From the NCBI RefSeq assembly GCF_000429125.1, contig NZ_AUBG01000012.1:1-64000 (forward strand): DNA of 64,000 nt, given 5' to 3'. Numbering within the stretch: position 1 is the first letter of the stretch; the number at the start of each line of letters is the position of its first letter. The translations under genes and the position numbers were made by a program. The DNA is from Aequorivita capsosiphonis DSM 23843. GTDB taxonomy: Bacteria; Bacteroidota; Bacteroidia; Flavobacteriales; Flavobacteriaceae. This document shows, one piece after another, positions 8,590 to 16,541 of the stretch. The notes beneath the pieces were generated by a model. It was given only the letters and a program-made list of their open reading frames with translations, did not search any database and had not been told where the DNA came from.

Positions 8590-9159
8590 ATGAAACAGGA
8601 TTTTATAGAACTTGGCGCCACTTATCATATCTTTAATAGAGGAAACAATAGGGAGAACATATTCATTGAGGATAAAAACTACACCTACTTTCTCCAATTA
8701 CTAAAAAAACATATTATACCTATTGCGGATATCTACGCATATTGTCTTTTAAAGAACCATTTTCATCTTTTATTGAGAATTAAAGATGAAAATGATATCT
8801 CCATAAGATATAAAGACCGTCCCTACCAACCTTTTTCCAATATGTTCAACGCTTATTCGAAGGCAATTAATAAGGCTTATTCACGAAGTGGTAGTCTTTT
8901 TCAGGAACACTTAAAGCGGAAGCGTATAAAGGATGAAAAGTATTTAACGCAAGTTTTGGGATACATACATTTAAATCCAGTAAAACACGGCTTCACGCAG
9001 GATTTTAAAACATATATATATTCTTCATTTAAAGCTTATTCTTCTAACAAACATTCAAATATTGACAGCGAAACCATTTTTGAATTGATTGACAAAGAAA
9101 GCTTTGAATATTGGCACCATCAAAGTGTAATGGGTTTGGAAGATATAATGGATCTATAG
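8590..9159 (+). CDS. REP-associated tyrosine transposase (RAYT)
   Basis: This 189-residue Y1_Tnp (PF01797) HUH nuclease nicks single-stranded palindromic DNA. The HUH motif is NHFHLLL with His57 and His59. The likely nucleophile is Tyr89 in FNAYSKAINKAYSRSGSLFQ, and VLGYIHLNPVKHG at about 122-134 is the characteristic second conserved block. RAYTs are single-copy domesticated relatives of IS200/IS605 transposases associated with REP palindromes. That fits the hairpins on both sides of this gene and the related palindromes elsewhere in the window. Confidence 0.9.
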   Translation: MKQDFIELGATYHIFNRGNNRENIFIEDKNYTYFLQLLKKHIIPIADIYAYCLLKNHFHLLLRIKDENDISIRYKDRPYQPFSNMFNAYSKAINKAYSRSGSLFQEHLKRKRIKDEKYLTQVLGYIHLNPVKHGFTQDFKTYIYSSFKAYSSNKHSNIDSETIFELIDKESFEYWHHQSVMGLEDIMDL

Positions 9160-9161
9160 AA

Positions 9162-9300
9162 CATAAAACCTAATAGGTCTTCCTCCTACGCTGCAATAGC
9201 TTGTGCCTCCGCTTGCCTACTACACCGAAGCGGCTACAAAGGCAGTAAAAGCTTCGGCGACACGCGGGCGGCGGACATGTGAAGACCCGTTAGGTTTATG
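9162..9300. repeat. REP-like inverted arms around a GC-rich core
   Basis: CATAAAACCTAATAGGTCT at 9162-9180 faces AGACCCGTTAGGTTTATG at 9283-9300. The 100 bp between are far more GC-rich than the surroundings and hold smaller inverted repeats (CCGAAGC/GCTTCGG). This looks like a composite REP unit downstream of the RAYT gene. Confidence 0.6.
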
Positions 9301-9339
9301 GAAATTCGTGTGAAGTAATTTAATCGGATTCTTATAAAA

Positions 9340-9379
9340 GAAAATGCCATCTGAATAAAACCATTCAGATGGCATTTTC
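9340..9379. terminator. Bidirectional terminator hairpin
   Basis: A perfect 17-bp stem (GAAAATGCCATCTGAAT, 9340-9356, with 9363-9379) surrounds a 6-nt loop, with A/T-rich ends on both strands. It lies 20 bp past the stop of the minus-strand T9SS cargo gene. Confidence 0.8.
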
Positions 9380-9398
9380 TGCTCGATTAAGAAATGAT

Positions 9399-10982
9399 TT
9401 ATTCCACAAGAAGCTTTTTTACTACTGATGAATTTTCGTTGGTAAAGTGTATTAGATAGGTGCCAGGTGATAGTATATCCTTCATTTCAGTATTTCCGGA
9501 GATATTTTTGGAAAGGATTTTTCTTCCTAAGAGATCAAATATTTCCACAATAAAGGAATCTTTGGTTTCTATAGAAAATGAGCCTTTGGAAGGATTTGGA
9601 TAAAGACTTATCACTGCATTATTTTGAAATTCTTCAGTTCCAATATAAATATTCACTCCACGTTTATAAAAAACCTCCCGTTCATCCCAGCCTTGGCCAT
9701 CGTTAAATCGCATATCATTCCAAACTACATGTAGGTTACCGTGTATATCGAATTTACAGACAGGCTCTTCCCAGCTCGGATCCTCATCAACAATAACTTC
9801 AGGAGGACCAAAAAAGCCTTGATTTTTTTGGTATTCCACAAAGGAAATGTTTTCCGCAAATATATCGGTATAGATAAGCGCGCAGTCATCATTGGAATTA
9901 CAGTCCATCGCAATTCTTTTAAAACCGGCTGAAGAAGAAATATCTTCAAAAATATGAGAAGATTGGCTAAATGAATCTGCATTCCCATCATAATCATAAA
10001 CTTGAACAACATCACGGTCAGGTCCATTTTTCTTATGAACGGTAAGAACCATAACCTCACCCGAAGGAGATGTTGCTAAGGTATAATTGAAGGTTCCTAT
10101 ATTATCATCCGTTATTAAGGTGGCAGGGCTCAGGTCGTGCGTTACCTCATCATAAACTCTATATTTCAATTCTGTTACACCTCCCGCAGTGTTTTCAGAA
10201 TAAATTATCATTCCTTTATCGTTACCAATGCTTTTAAAAAACGGGTAGCCAGCATCCATATTGTCGGTCACATCGGAAACTGGGATGTCGCTAGACCAAG
10301 AAGTTCCATCAAAGAATTTCATATAGATTTCTTCATTCACTTGGTTTGCTCTGTAGTCATAACCCCATGCCACAACAGGAAGGTTATCGGCTGTACTATA
10401 AATAGCGTGCCGACCACTTGAGTGATTTACGGTACCGTTTTCATCAGAAATCTTCACGCCGTCGCTCCAAATATCGGTAGCGGCATTATAATAGGAGTAG
10501 CCGACGTAATTCCTAACATTTTCGTATGCCCAAACGTTATAGGTAGCGTGCAGATCGCCATTTGGAGAGACTGCTATAGCTCCGTAGTGATTGTTCCTGG
10601 CCCCAATCTCGCCACCTTTATCAATAAAAATAGGAGTGGTCCATTCATCATTGCCTATTTTCTTACGAAACATAATTTTCTGAAGTCCGTTAGAATAATT
10701 GTCGCTGTACACCACATAAGCATTACCAGATTCGTGGACATCCATTCTCGGGTCCCAAGAATCGAGCGTTGGATTGTTGGAAATATCAAAATCCTCCAGA
10801 TCCCAATCCAAGGCGAGGCCAACAAGGGCAAGGGGTTCTTGATTTTCATCGCTGCTGCGTTCTATATTTGCACTGGAAAAATACAATTTCCCATCCGCAT
10901 CTATGGAATAAACGCCTGGCATTTGCGCAAAAGCCAGACTCATCGAAAAGAAAGCGCAATAAAAGAGTAGATTTTTTGTCAT
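9399..10982 (-). CDS. Secreted T9SS cargo with propeller-like repeats
   Basis: This protein of about 527 residues is exported by Sec and then by T9SS. The start at 10982 puts MTKNLLFYCAFFSMSLAFAQ in place as a signal peptide (an ATG at 10991 adds three residues). The middle contains repeated blocks such as AIAVSPNGDLHATYNVW and KFDIHGNLHVVWNDMRF, like the BNR/sialidase-type blades of a beta-propeller. Residues after about 455 form a type A T9SS sorting domain: SLYPNPSKGSFSIE, then VEIFDLLGRKI and a LSPGTYLIHF strand. The substrate or binding partner is unknown. Confidence 0.8.
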   Translation of the reverse strand: MTKNLLFYCAFFSMSLAFAQMPGVYSIDADGKLYFSSANIERSSDENQEPLALVGLALDWDLEDFDISNNPTLDSWDPRMDVHESGNAYVVYSDNYSNGLQKIMFRKKIGNDEWTTPIFIDKGGEIGARNNHYGAIAVSPNGDLHATYNVWAYENVRNYVGYSYYNAATDIWSDGVKISDENGTVNHSSGRHAIYSTADNLPVVAWGYDYRANQVNEEIYMKFFDGTSWSSDIPVSDVTDNMDAGYPFFKSIGNDKGMIIYSENTAGGVTELKYRVYDEVTHDLSPATLITDDNIGTFNYTLATSPSGEVMVLTVHKKNGPDRDVVQVYDYDGNADSFSQSSHIFEDISSSAGFKRIAMDCNSNDDCALIYTDIFAENISFVEYQKNQGFFGPPEVIVDEDPSWEEPVCKFDIHGNLHVVWNDMRFNDGQGWDEREVFYKRGVNIYIGTEEFQNNAVISLYPNPSKGSFSIETKDSFIVEIFDLLGRKILSKNISGNTEMKDILSPGTYLIHFTNENSSVVKKLLVE

Positions 10983-11229
10983 AATGAGCATGATTAAGGT
11001 TAAATCAACTCAAATATAACAGAATAGCGGTCTTTTTCCTAAGGAAACTGATTTTAATATTATGAAAGTAGAGGCTTTCTTAAGAAGAATAGAAGGCGGA
11101 ATTTGGTTTGTTATTAGAAGCTGAATCAACCCTTCGCCTATCGGCATTCCGAAATAAATTCAGCAGAAGCGATCCCTTAAAAAAAGGAGAGGCGTATTTA
11201 TTTTACTTTTTAAAATGTTTGTTGCTTCG

Positions 11230-11262
11230 AAACCTGACAGGTTTTTAAAACCTGTCAGGTTT
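11230..11262. repeat. Palindrome resembling REP, possible terminator
   Basis: Sixteen-bp arms (AAACCTGACAGGTTTT and its reverse complement) surround a single T. It starts 5 bp past the stop of the minus-strand HAD gene and could end its transcript. The CCTGACAGG core is close to the CCTAACAGG of the RAYT-associated repeats. Confidence 0.65.
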
Positions 11263-11267
11263 GGGGA

Positions 11268-11918
11268 TTAACGAGACAGTTTAGAAAATAAAATCTCATC
11301 AAAACTAGTGATCACTCTATCTGCGATGCTGTAATCCTGATTTACGGAATTCGGACTTTTAAAACCTACGCAGTAAATATTGGCAGCTTTTGCAGCCTTG
11401 ATGCCGTTGGTGGAATCTTCAATAACCATACAATTATCTCCGTGTTCTTCTGCAAGTTCAGCGGCTTTTATAAATATTTCTGGGTGTGGTTTTGAGGCTT
11501 TTAAATCGGCACCACTAATTTTTGCTTTAAAATATTTATTGAGATCGAAACGATCAAAAATCCTATTTATGTTTGGCATAGAGGCCGAAGATGCCAAAAC
11601 CAGAGTAAGGCCATTCTCGTGATAATTCTTGATCAAATCGTGCACGCCATCTAACAAGGCAAGGCTAGAATCATTTTCAAATAGATATTTAAAGTGCTTT
11701 CGCTTTATGGAAACTAAAGTTTCAGGCGTTTCTGAAAGCTTGAAATGCTCGCACAATGTTCTGCATATTGGCAGAGTGGCTTGGCCTGTAAAGCTATCAT
11801 AAAGCGCTTCATTTACATCAATGTTCACCTCGTCAAACATTTTGAAATAGGCTTTTCGGTGTAAGGGTTCTGTATCTACAATTACCCCATCCATATCAAA
11901 AAGTACTGCTTTTAGCAT
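11268..11918 (-). CDS. HAD-family phosphatase, beta-phosphoglucomutase type
   Basis: This 216-residue HAD subfamily IA hydrolase has motif I FDMDGVIVDTEP with nucleophile Asp8 and acid/base Asp10, motif II LASSAS, motif III Lys in KASKPHPEIF, and motif IV VIEDSTNGIKAA. The cap domain (about 15-80) resembles the alpha-helical cap of beta-phosphoglucomutase and YniC/YcjU-type sugar-phosphate phosphatases. The substrate cannot be read from sequence. It is a cytosolic stand-alone gene followed by a palindrome. Confidence 0.85.
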   Translation of the reverse strand: MLKAVLFDMDGVIVDTEPLHRKAYFKMFDEVNIDVNEALYDSFTGQATLPICRTLCEHFKLSETPETLVSIKRKHFKYLFENDSSLALLDGVHDLIKNYHENGLTLVLASSASMPNINRIFDRFDLNKYFKAKISGADLKASKPHPEIFIKAAELAEEHGDNCMVIEDSTNGIKAAKAANIYCVGFKSPNSVNQDYSIADRVITSFDEILFSKLSR

Positions 11919-12105
11919 CTTATAATTTTTTAATAGTAAGTTTCTAGATTATTTAAAGAAACGGTTTAGAACGAAATCTTCATTTATTTACCTCATTCCT
12001 AAAGGATGAAATGAAGATTTCTTAAACAACCTAAATCCTAAAGAATCATTTAATTAATGCGATCTCGCGAAGATACTGAAAACGGCAACTATCCAAAATT
12101 ATCGA

Positions 12106-13146
12106 TTAGGATATCTGCTTCCACCACTGCGAAAACTCCTGCGATTTATTTAAATAAACCACCTCCCCTATCATTGGCCTTATCAAAGGAATCTTTGAAG
12201 ATTTATTTAGTTCGTCTAATTTATTCATTGGCTCATCCCAAGCGTGCAATGCCAAAGCAAATTTACTGGAATGCACCGGAAATAGCTTTTTAGCACCTAA
12301 ATCTTCTGCAGCTTGTAATGTTTCCTCCGGTAACATATGAATATAATGCCAAGCCAAATTGTATTGGCCATTTTCCAAAATCACAAGATCGAAGGGACCG
12401 AATTTCTCACCGATTTTTTTAAAATGCATATCATAGCCACTATCTCCACCCAGGAATAGATTATATTTTTCCGTTTTAAGAATAAAGGAAAGCCACAGAG
12501 TATTATTTTTTTTAAAACTTCTTCCAGAGAAATGCCTCGCAGAAACTGAATTTAACGAAATGTCTGCATCGAGTTTTAAGCTTTCATTCCAATCTAATTC
12601 TACAATAGATTCCGAAGTATAGCCCCAGGCTTCAAAATGAGAACCAACGCCCAAGCCAGTTATCACTTGCCTTACTTTCGGCTTTAATTTCTTTATGGTC
12701 TTATAGTCCAAATGATCATAGTGATCGTGGGAAATTAGTAAATAATCAATTTCGGGAATATCTTCTGCTGTGTAAACATTGCTTCCCTTATAAGGTTTAT
12801 TGGTCGCTGGAATGGGGGACGCGCTGTTGCTAAAAACCGGATCTATCAAAATACGTTTTCCATTCAATTGCAAATAATAGGACGAATGCCCGAACCAAAG
12901 TAGCAAATCCTCATCCAAAGGCAATTCCTTTAAATTAGTTTTAACCGATGGAATGGGCTGGGAAGGTTTTAGGTGTTTCGGCTTATGAAACAAGAAATCG
13001 TACAAAATCTTTCGGAAGCTATAGCCTTCTGCCAGCTGTGGTGTTTCGTTGATATTATGAAATGCACCTTCGCGATAATTGGGCGAATTTTGAATTCGTT
13101 TTAAACGTTCGCCAGACGGGGCTTTTCCCAATTGATTATAAAACAT
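12106..13146 (-). CDS. MBL-fold metallo-hydrolase (UlaG/NAPE-PLD-like)
   Basis: This cytosolic protein of about 346 residues has a metallo-beta-lactamase fold. The metal-binding motif is SHDHYDHLD, with further ligands likely in FLGGDSGYD and FPVHSSKFALALH. The order WFGHSSYYLQLNGKRILIDPVF matches the group containing NAPE-PLD and UlaG lactonases. I place the start at 13146, giving MFYNQLGKAPSGERL; this leaves a 1-bp gap after the monooxygenase stop, so the two are probably co-transcribed. The substrate is unknown. Confidence 0.8.
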   Translation of the reverse strand: MFYNQLGKAPSGERLKRIQNSPNYREGAFHNINETPQLAEGYSFRKILYDFLFHKPKHLKPSQPIPSVKTNLKELPLDEDLLLWFGHSSYYLQLNGKRILIDPVFSNSASPIPATNKPYKGSNVYTAEDIPEIDYLLISHDHYDHLDYKTIKKLKPKVRQVITGLGVGSHFEAWGYTSESIVELDWNESLKLDADISLNSVSARHFSGRSFKKNNTLWLSFILKTEKYNLFLGGDSGYDMHFKKIGEKFGPFDLVILENGQYNLAWHYIHMLPEETLQAAEDLGAKKLFPVHSSKFALALHAWDEPMNKLDELNKSSKIPLIRPMIGEVVYLNKSQEFSQWWKQIS

Positions 13147-13147
13147 T

Positions 13148-14161
13148 TTATACTCCTTCTCGAATTTCTGACAACAATTCAAAAGACCTTAACCTAGCCT
13201 CTTGATTATGAATTTGTGCAGCAACAATAACCTCATCCACTCTGGTTTCAGAAATAAATTTGACCAATTTTTTCCGAACAGTTTCCTGACTACCAATAAA
13301 AGTGTACTGCATCATTTTAGAAACGTGAGCTTCTTCCATAGGGCTCCAGAGTCCGTTCATGCTTTTTACAGGCCGAGGAAGTGGAGAGCGGGTGTTTCTG
13401 ATAATGTTAAGCATAAACAGCTTTGCGCTAGTGGCTAGATATTCCGCTTCTTCATCGGTATCTGCAACTACCGCGTTTACACAGGCCATGGCATACGGTT
13501 TTGTTAATTGCTTGGAGTTTTCAAAATTGCTGTGGTATAAACCTAGAGCATCGTGCAAATGTGTTGGCGCGAAATGACTTGCAAAAGCATAAGGTAAACC
13601 GAGAGCTCCTGCCAACTGGGCGCTATAAGTGCTAGAGCCTAAGAGATATAAAGGCACTTCCAATCCATCTCCGGGAATCGCTCTTACAAGACTATTTTTA
13701 TTCGTTTTTGAAAAATATTGTTGCAGTTCCTGTACATCGTTTGGAAAGTCGTTTACCGTTTCCATCCGTTCTCTTCTTAGCGCTTTTGCGGTAACTTGAT
13801 CCGTTCCCGGAGCACGTCCCAATCCCAGATCGATTCTATCTGGATAAAGCGTGGCGAGCGTTCCAAACTGTTCCGCAACAATTAATGGCGCGTGATTGGG
13901 CAACATAACGCCACCCGAACCTACGCGAATGCTTTTTGTGTTTTCAGCTACATAACCAATCAGTAAAGGCGTGGCCGAACTTACAAGGCTTTCGGCATTG
14001 TGGTGTTCCGAAATCCAAAAGCGTTTATAGCCTAATTTTTCGGCATGTTGGGCCAAAGCCACACTGTTCTCCATCGCCCTTTTATGGGAGCTGCCCTCAA
14101 TTACGGGAACCAAATCCAAAATCGAAAACGGGATATTTATTAAATTTTCTTCTTTATTCAT
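13148..14161 (-). CDS. LLM-class flavin-dependent monooxygenase
   Basis: This luciferase-like monooxygenase of about 337 residues has a TIM barrel using reduced flavin. The start [21 protein letters not shown] (about 45-50), [24 protein letters not shown] and [11 protein letters not shown] are signatures of the MsnO8 subgroup. Substrates of this subgroup are mostly unknown. I chose the ATG at 14161; one at 14179 adds six residues. It is followed after 1 bp by the metallo-hydrolase gene and lies downstream of an OYE reductase in the same direction. Confidence 0.85.
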   Translation of the reverse strand: MNKEENLINIPFSILDLVPVIEGSSHKRAMENSVALAQHAEKLGYKRFWISEHHNAESLVSSATPLLIGYVAENTKSIRVGSGGVMLPNHAPLIVAEQFGTLATLYPDRIDLGLGRAPGTDQVTAKALRRERMETVNDFPNDVQELQQYFSKTNKNSLVRAIPGDGLEVPLYLLGSSTYSAQLAGALGLPYAFASHFAPTHLHDALGLYHSNFENSKQLTKPYAMACVNAVVADTDEEAEYLATSAKLFMLNIIRNTRSPLPRPVKSMNGLWSPMEEAHVSKMMQYTFIGSQETVRKKLVKFISETRVDEVIVAAQIHNQEARLRSFELLSEIREGV

Positions 14162-14241
14162 ACTATCTTTTAACTGCAAACTCTGGCCAAACCTGATTTA
14201 AGAAAATCTATTTCGCAGCGCTTCGCATTTTTTTTTAGTTA

Positions 14242-15306
14242 TTATTTGGCTCTTTGATATTGTAGCGGCCAGTTAACATCTACGTTTAATTCATCGGCGG
14301 CGTGAAAGGGTAAATAGGGATCTCTAAGACTTTCTCTGCCGTAGAGAATCAAATCGGCTTTCCCCTCTTTTAGAATTTCTTCAGATTGCGCCGCACTTGT
14401 AATTTGCCCTACTGCTCCTGTTAAGATATTTGCCTCCTTTTTAATCTGAGCCGCAAATTCCACTTGATATCCTGGCTCACTGGGAATAGTTGCCTTTGGA
14501 ACGTTTCCGCCAGAAGAAGTATCGATAAGATCAACGCCACGCTTTTTTAGTTCCACAGCAAGCTTTACAGAATCTTCAACAGTCCAACCTCCTTCAGTCC
14601 AATCGGTAGCCGAAATTCGAACAAATAAGGGTTTTTCATCAGGCCAAACGTCTCGAACAATTTCAGTAACTTCTAACAAAAGTCGGATTCTATTTTCAAA
14701 ACTTCCGCCGTATTTATCAGTACGTTCGTTTGCCAATGGCGAATAAAATTGATGAAACAAATAACCGTGGGCGGCGTGAATTTCAACTACATCATATCCA
14801 GCTTTTTCGGCACGAATCGTGGCGTCTCTATAATCATTTTTTACTTTATCAATCCCTTCCGCATCTAAAGCAACTGGCGGAGCTTCGTCTTCTCTAAAAG
14901 GTAAAGCTGAAGAAGATACGGTTTGCCAACCATTTCTGTGATCGGGAGCAATCTTTTTAGCGCCATCAAGAGGTAAGTGATGACTTGCTTTACGACCAGC
15001 ATGTGCGAGTTGGATTCCCATTAGAGCCTTTTGTGAATGAACAAAGTGCACAATCTCTCTGGGTTTTATGATATGATCGTCATTCCAAATCCCCATATCG
15101 CCATAAGAAATTCTTCCTTCGGGCGAAACGGCGGTGGCTTCCTGAATAATCAAAGCGTTGCCTCCCACGGCGCGGCTTCCTAAATGTACTAAATGCCAAT
15201 CATTTGCATAACCATCAACGCAGCTATACATACACATTGGGGATACAACCATTCGGTTTTTAAAAGTGGTGTTTTTTATTTTTAACGGGGAAAAGAGGAT
15301 GTTCAT
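14242..15306 (-). CDS. namA: Old-yellow-enzyme NADPH dehydrogenase, YqjM-like
   Basis: This 354-residue FMN-dependent ene-reductase has the features of the YqjM/NamA type: NRMVVSPMCMYSC with the conserved active-site Cys near 25, HLVHLGSRAVGG, IQLAHAGRKAS, the substrate-binding pair in EIHAAHGYLFHQFYSPLAN, and RISATDW. It reduces activated C=C bonds with NADPH and often takes part in electrophile or oxidative-stress responses. It lies upstream of the monooxygenase in the same direction with an 80-bp gap. Confidence 0.9.
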   Translation of the reverse strand: MNILFSPLKIKNTTFKNRMVVSPMCMYSCVDGYANDWHLVHLGSRAVGGNALIIQEATAVSPEGRISYGDMGIWNDDHIIKPREIVHFVHSQKALMGIQLAHAGRKASHHLPLDGAKKIAPDHRNGWQTVSSSALPFREDEAPPVALDAEGIDKVKNDYRDATIRAEKAGYDVVEIHAAHGYLFHQFYSPLANERTDKYGGSFENRIRLLLEVTEIVRDVWPDEKPLFVRISATDWTEGGWTVEDSVKLAVELKKRGVDLIDTSSGGNVPKATIPSEPGYQVEFAAQIKKEANILTGAVGQITSAAQSEEILKEGKADLILYGRESLRDPYLPFHAADELNVDVNWPLQYQRAK

Positions 15307-15740
15307 TTTTAATATTGTTTATTCTTTATTGTTATTATTTATTATTACTATCCATTGTGCATTTTGAACATATTTTGACAATATTACCCAAATCTAAAGG
15401 GAGCTAGATACGGCTAGCTATTAAATGTGTTCGAAATTCTTATCCTCCGCTTTAGGGGGGCGGGGGTCAAGACGCACCCCAAACCCCAAAGGGATTATCA
15501 TCGAAATCTTTATTTCATCCTTTTGTCCCGATAGATTCTATCGGGAGAGGGAAAAAACAAGATTTTGTTCATTTACGTTCATTAGACTAAAATGCACAAC
15601 AGGTTATTACTATTTTCTTTTACTATTATTACTTATTGCGGTTGACAATTCCACTTTGATAATTTTATTCGAATTAGATCTTTTGCTGTTTGTCGAATAA
15701 ATGAATTAGGATTTCTGGTAAAGTCATTTTTTTTAAAATC
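15307..15740. other. Intergenic repeat-rich stretch
   Basis: No convincing gene. It contains A/T-rich low-complexity runs (15310-15350 and 15600-15640), a GC-run sequence at about 15450-15493 related to the repeats found inside ligD and the flavoprotein gene, and the palindrome CCCGATAG-ATT-CTATCGGG at 15527-15545. The same CCCGATAG palindrome recurs at 40472-40489. Confidence 0.5.
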
Positions 15741-15951
15741 GGCTCTAGTTTAAAATTGCTATTATAATTGCAATATCCAATTTTCGACATTTTGTTCTTA
15801 CCCCATCCCTAAAGGGTGACAAAAGGTCAAAAATTCAATCAGTTCTACGCTGACTGTAAAGGGAATAATTGAATTTTCTTTGTTCGGACTAACCTGAAAC
15901 CTCTGAGATATCAGTGTAAACCAGAACATCAAATCGCAACTAAATTAGAGC
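15741..15951. repeat. 211-bp MITE-like element, copy 1
   Basis: The unit begins GGCTCTAGTTTAAAATTG and ends ACTAAATTAGAGC, which are imperfect terminal inverted repeats. It is homologous along its length to 43787-43997, also 211 bp. The segment CTTACCCCATCCCTAAAGGGTGAC region (15797-15820) is present in the other copy as its reverse complement. It has no coding capacity. It is probably a non-autonomous mobile element; no transposase with matching ends is visible. Confidence 0.6.
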
Positions 15952-15960
15952 TTTTAAATT

Positions 15961-16287
15961 CTATAGATATTTCAAGAATCCGTAGAATTGGCGAGTCTTT
16001 AAATATTTTGGATTTTCCTCGTTTTGATATGCTTCCCTTTCAAATGAAATATTTCTATAGGCTTGGTTTCGGTTTCTATATTGAACCCAGCGAAACAGAA
16101 ATTCTACACTGTACCACAAATAGAAAAAGATCAACAGTAATTCCAGTTGTTGACGCAGATGAATGCCTTCGTGGTTTAAGAAAACCGTATCCTCTTTTAA
16201 GTAATGATGTTTTAAAACCACAAAAGGCCAAAGGCTAATTCCAATGAAATTTTTACGGAGAAATCTAGGGCTTACAATTAGAATCAA
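15961..16287 (-). CDS. Small membrane protein with HEGIH motif
   Basis: This 108-residue protein has the zinc-metallopeptidase-like motif HEGIHLRQQLELL at about 39-51, followed at once by a hydrophobic helix (LLLIFFYLWYSVEFLFRW) and a charged tail with SFEREAYQNE at about 82-91. An HExxH with a downstream Glu resembles the core of small membrane-associated metallopeptidases, but I recognise no named family. It has no signal peptide. The start follows from the frame; a MITE-like element begins 9 bp beyond its stop. Confidence 0.6.
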   Translation of the reverse strand: MILIVSPRFLRKNFIGISLWPFVVLKHHYLKEDTVFLNHEGIHLRQQLELLLIFFYLWYSVEFLFRWVQYRNRNQAYRNISFEREAYQNEENPKYLKTRQFYGFLKYL

Positions 16288-16541
16288 TGTTTTAGTTGTT
16301 TAGGCTTCGATACATTTTGAAAGCAAGCAACAGTTTTAAGTCAAACGAATCTCGGGATATGCTTTCAAAACACCTACCAAATAAAAGGCAGGCAGGCTCA
16401 GCCACCTTCAATAGCAATTCAAAATAATGAATACGCGAAAAGATCACTGAGTATATCCTCTGATAGATATTCCGAATCTCAAGTTAATAAGTCACCAATC
16501 ATGAGTTAACGAATCTCAAAACCCGCATTCCGATTCAGAAT

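Noticed and set aside
10137-10970. Open frames on the plus strand across the T9SS cargo gene
   Set aside because: They are shadows of a well-supported minus-strand secreted protein with signal peptide and sorting domain.
15425-15700. Open frame in the gap after the OYE gene
   Set aside because: It runs through GC-run and palindromic repeats and low-complexity A/T tracts.
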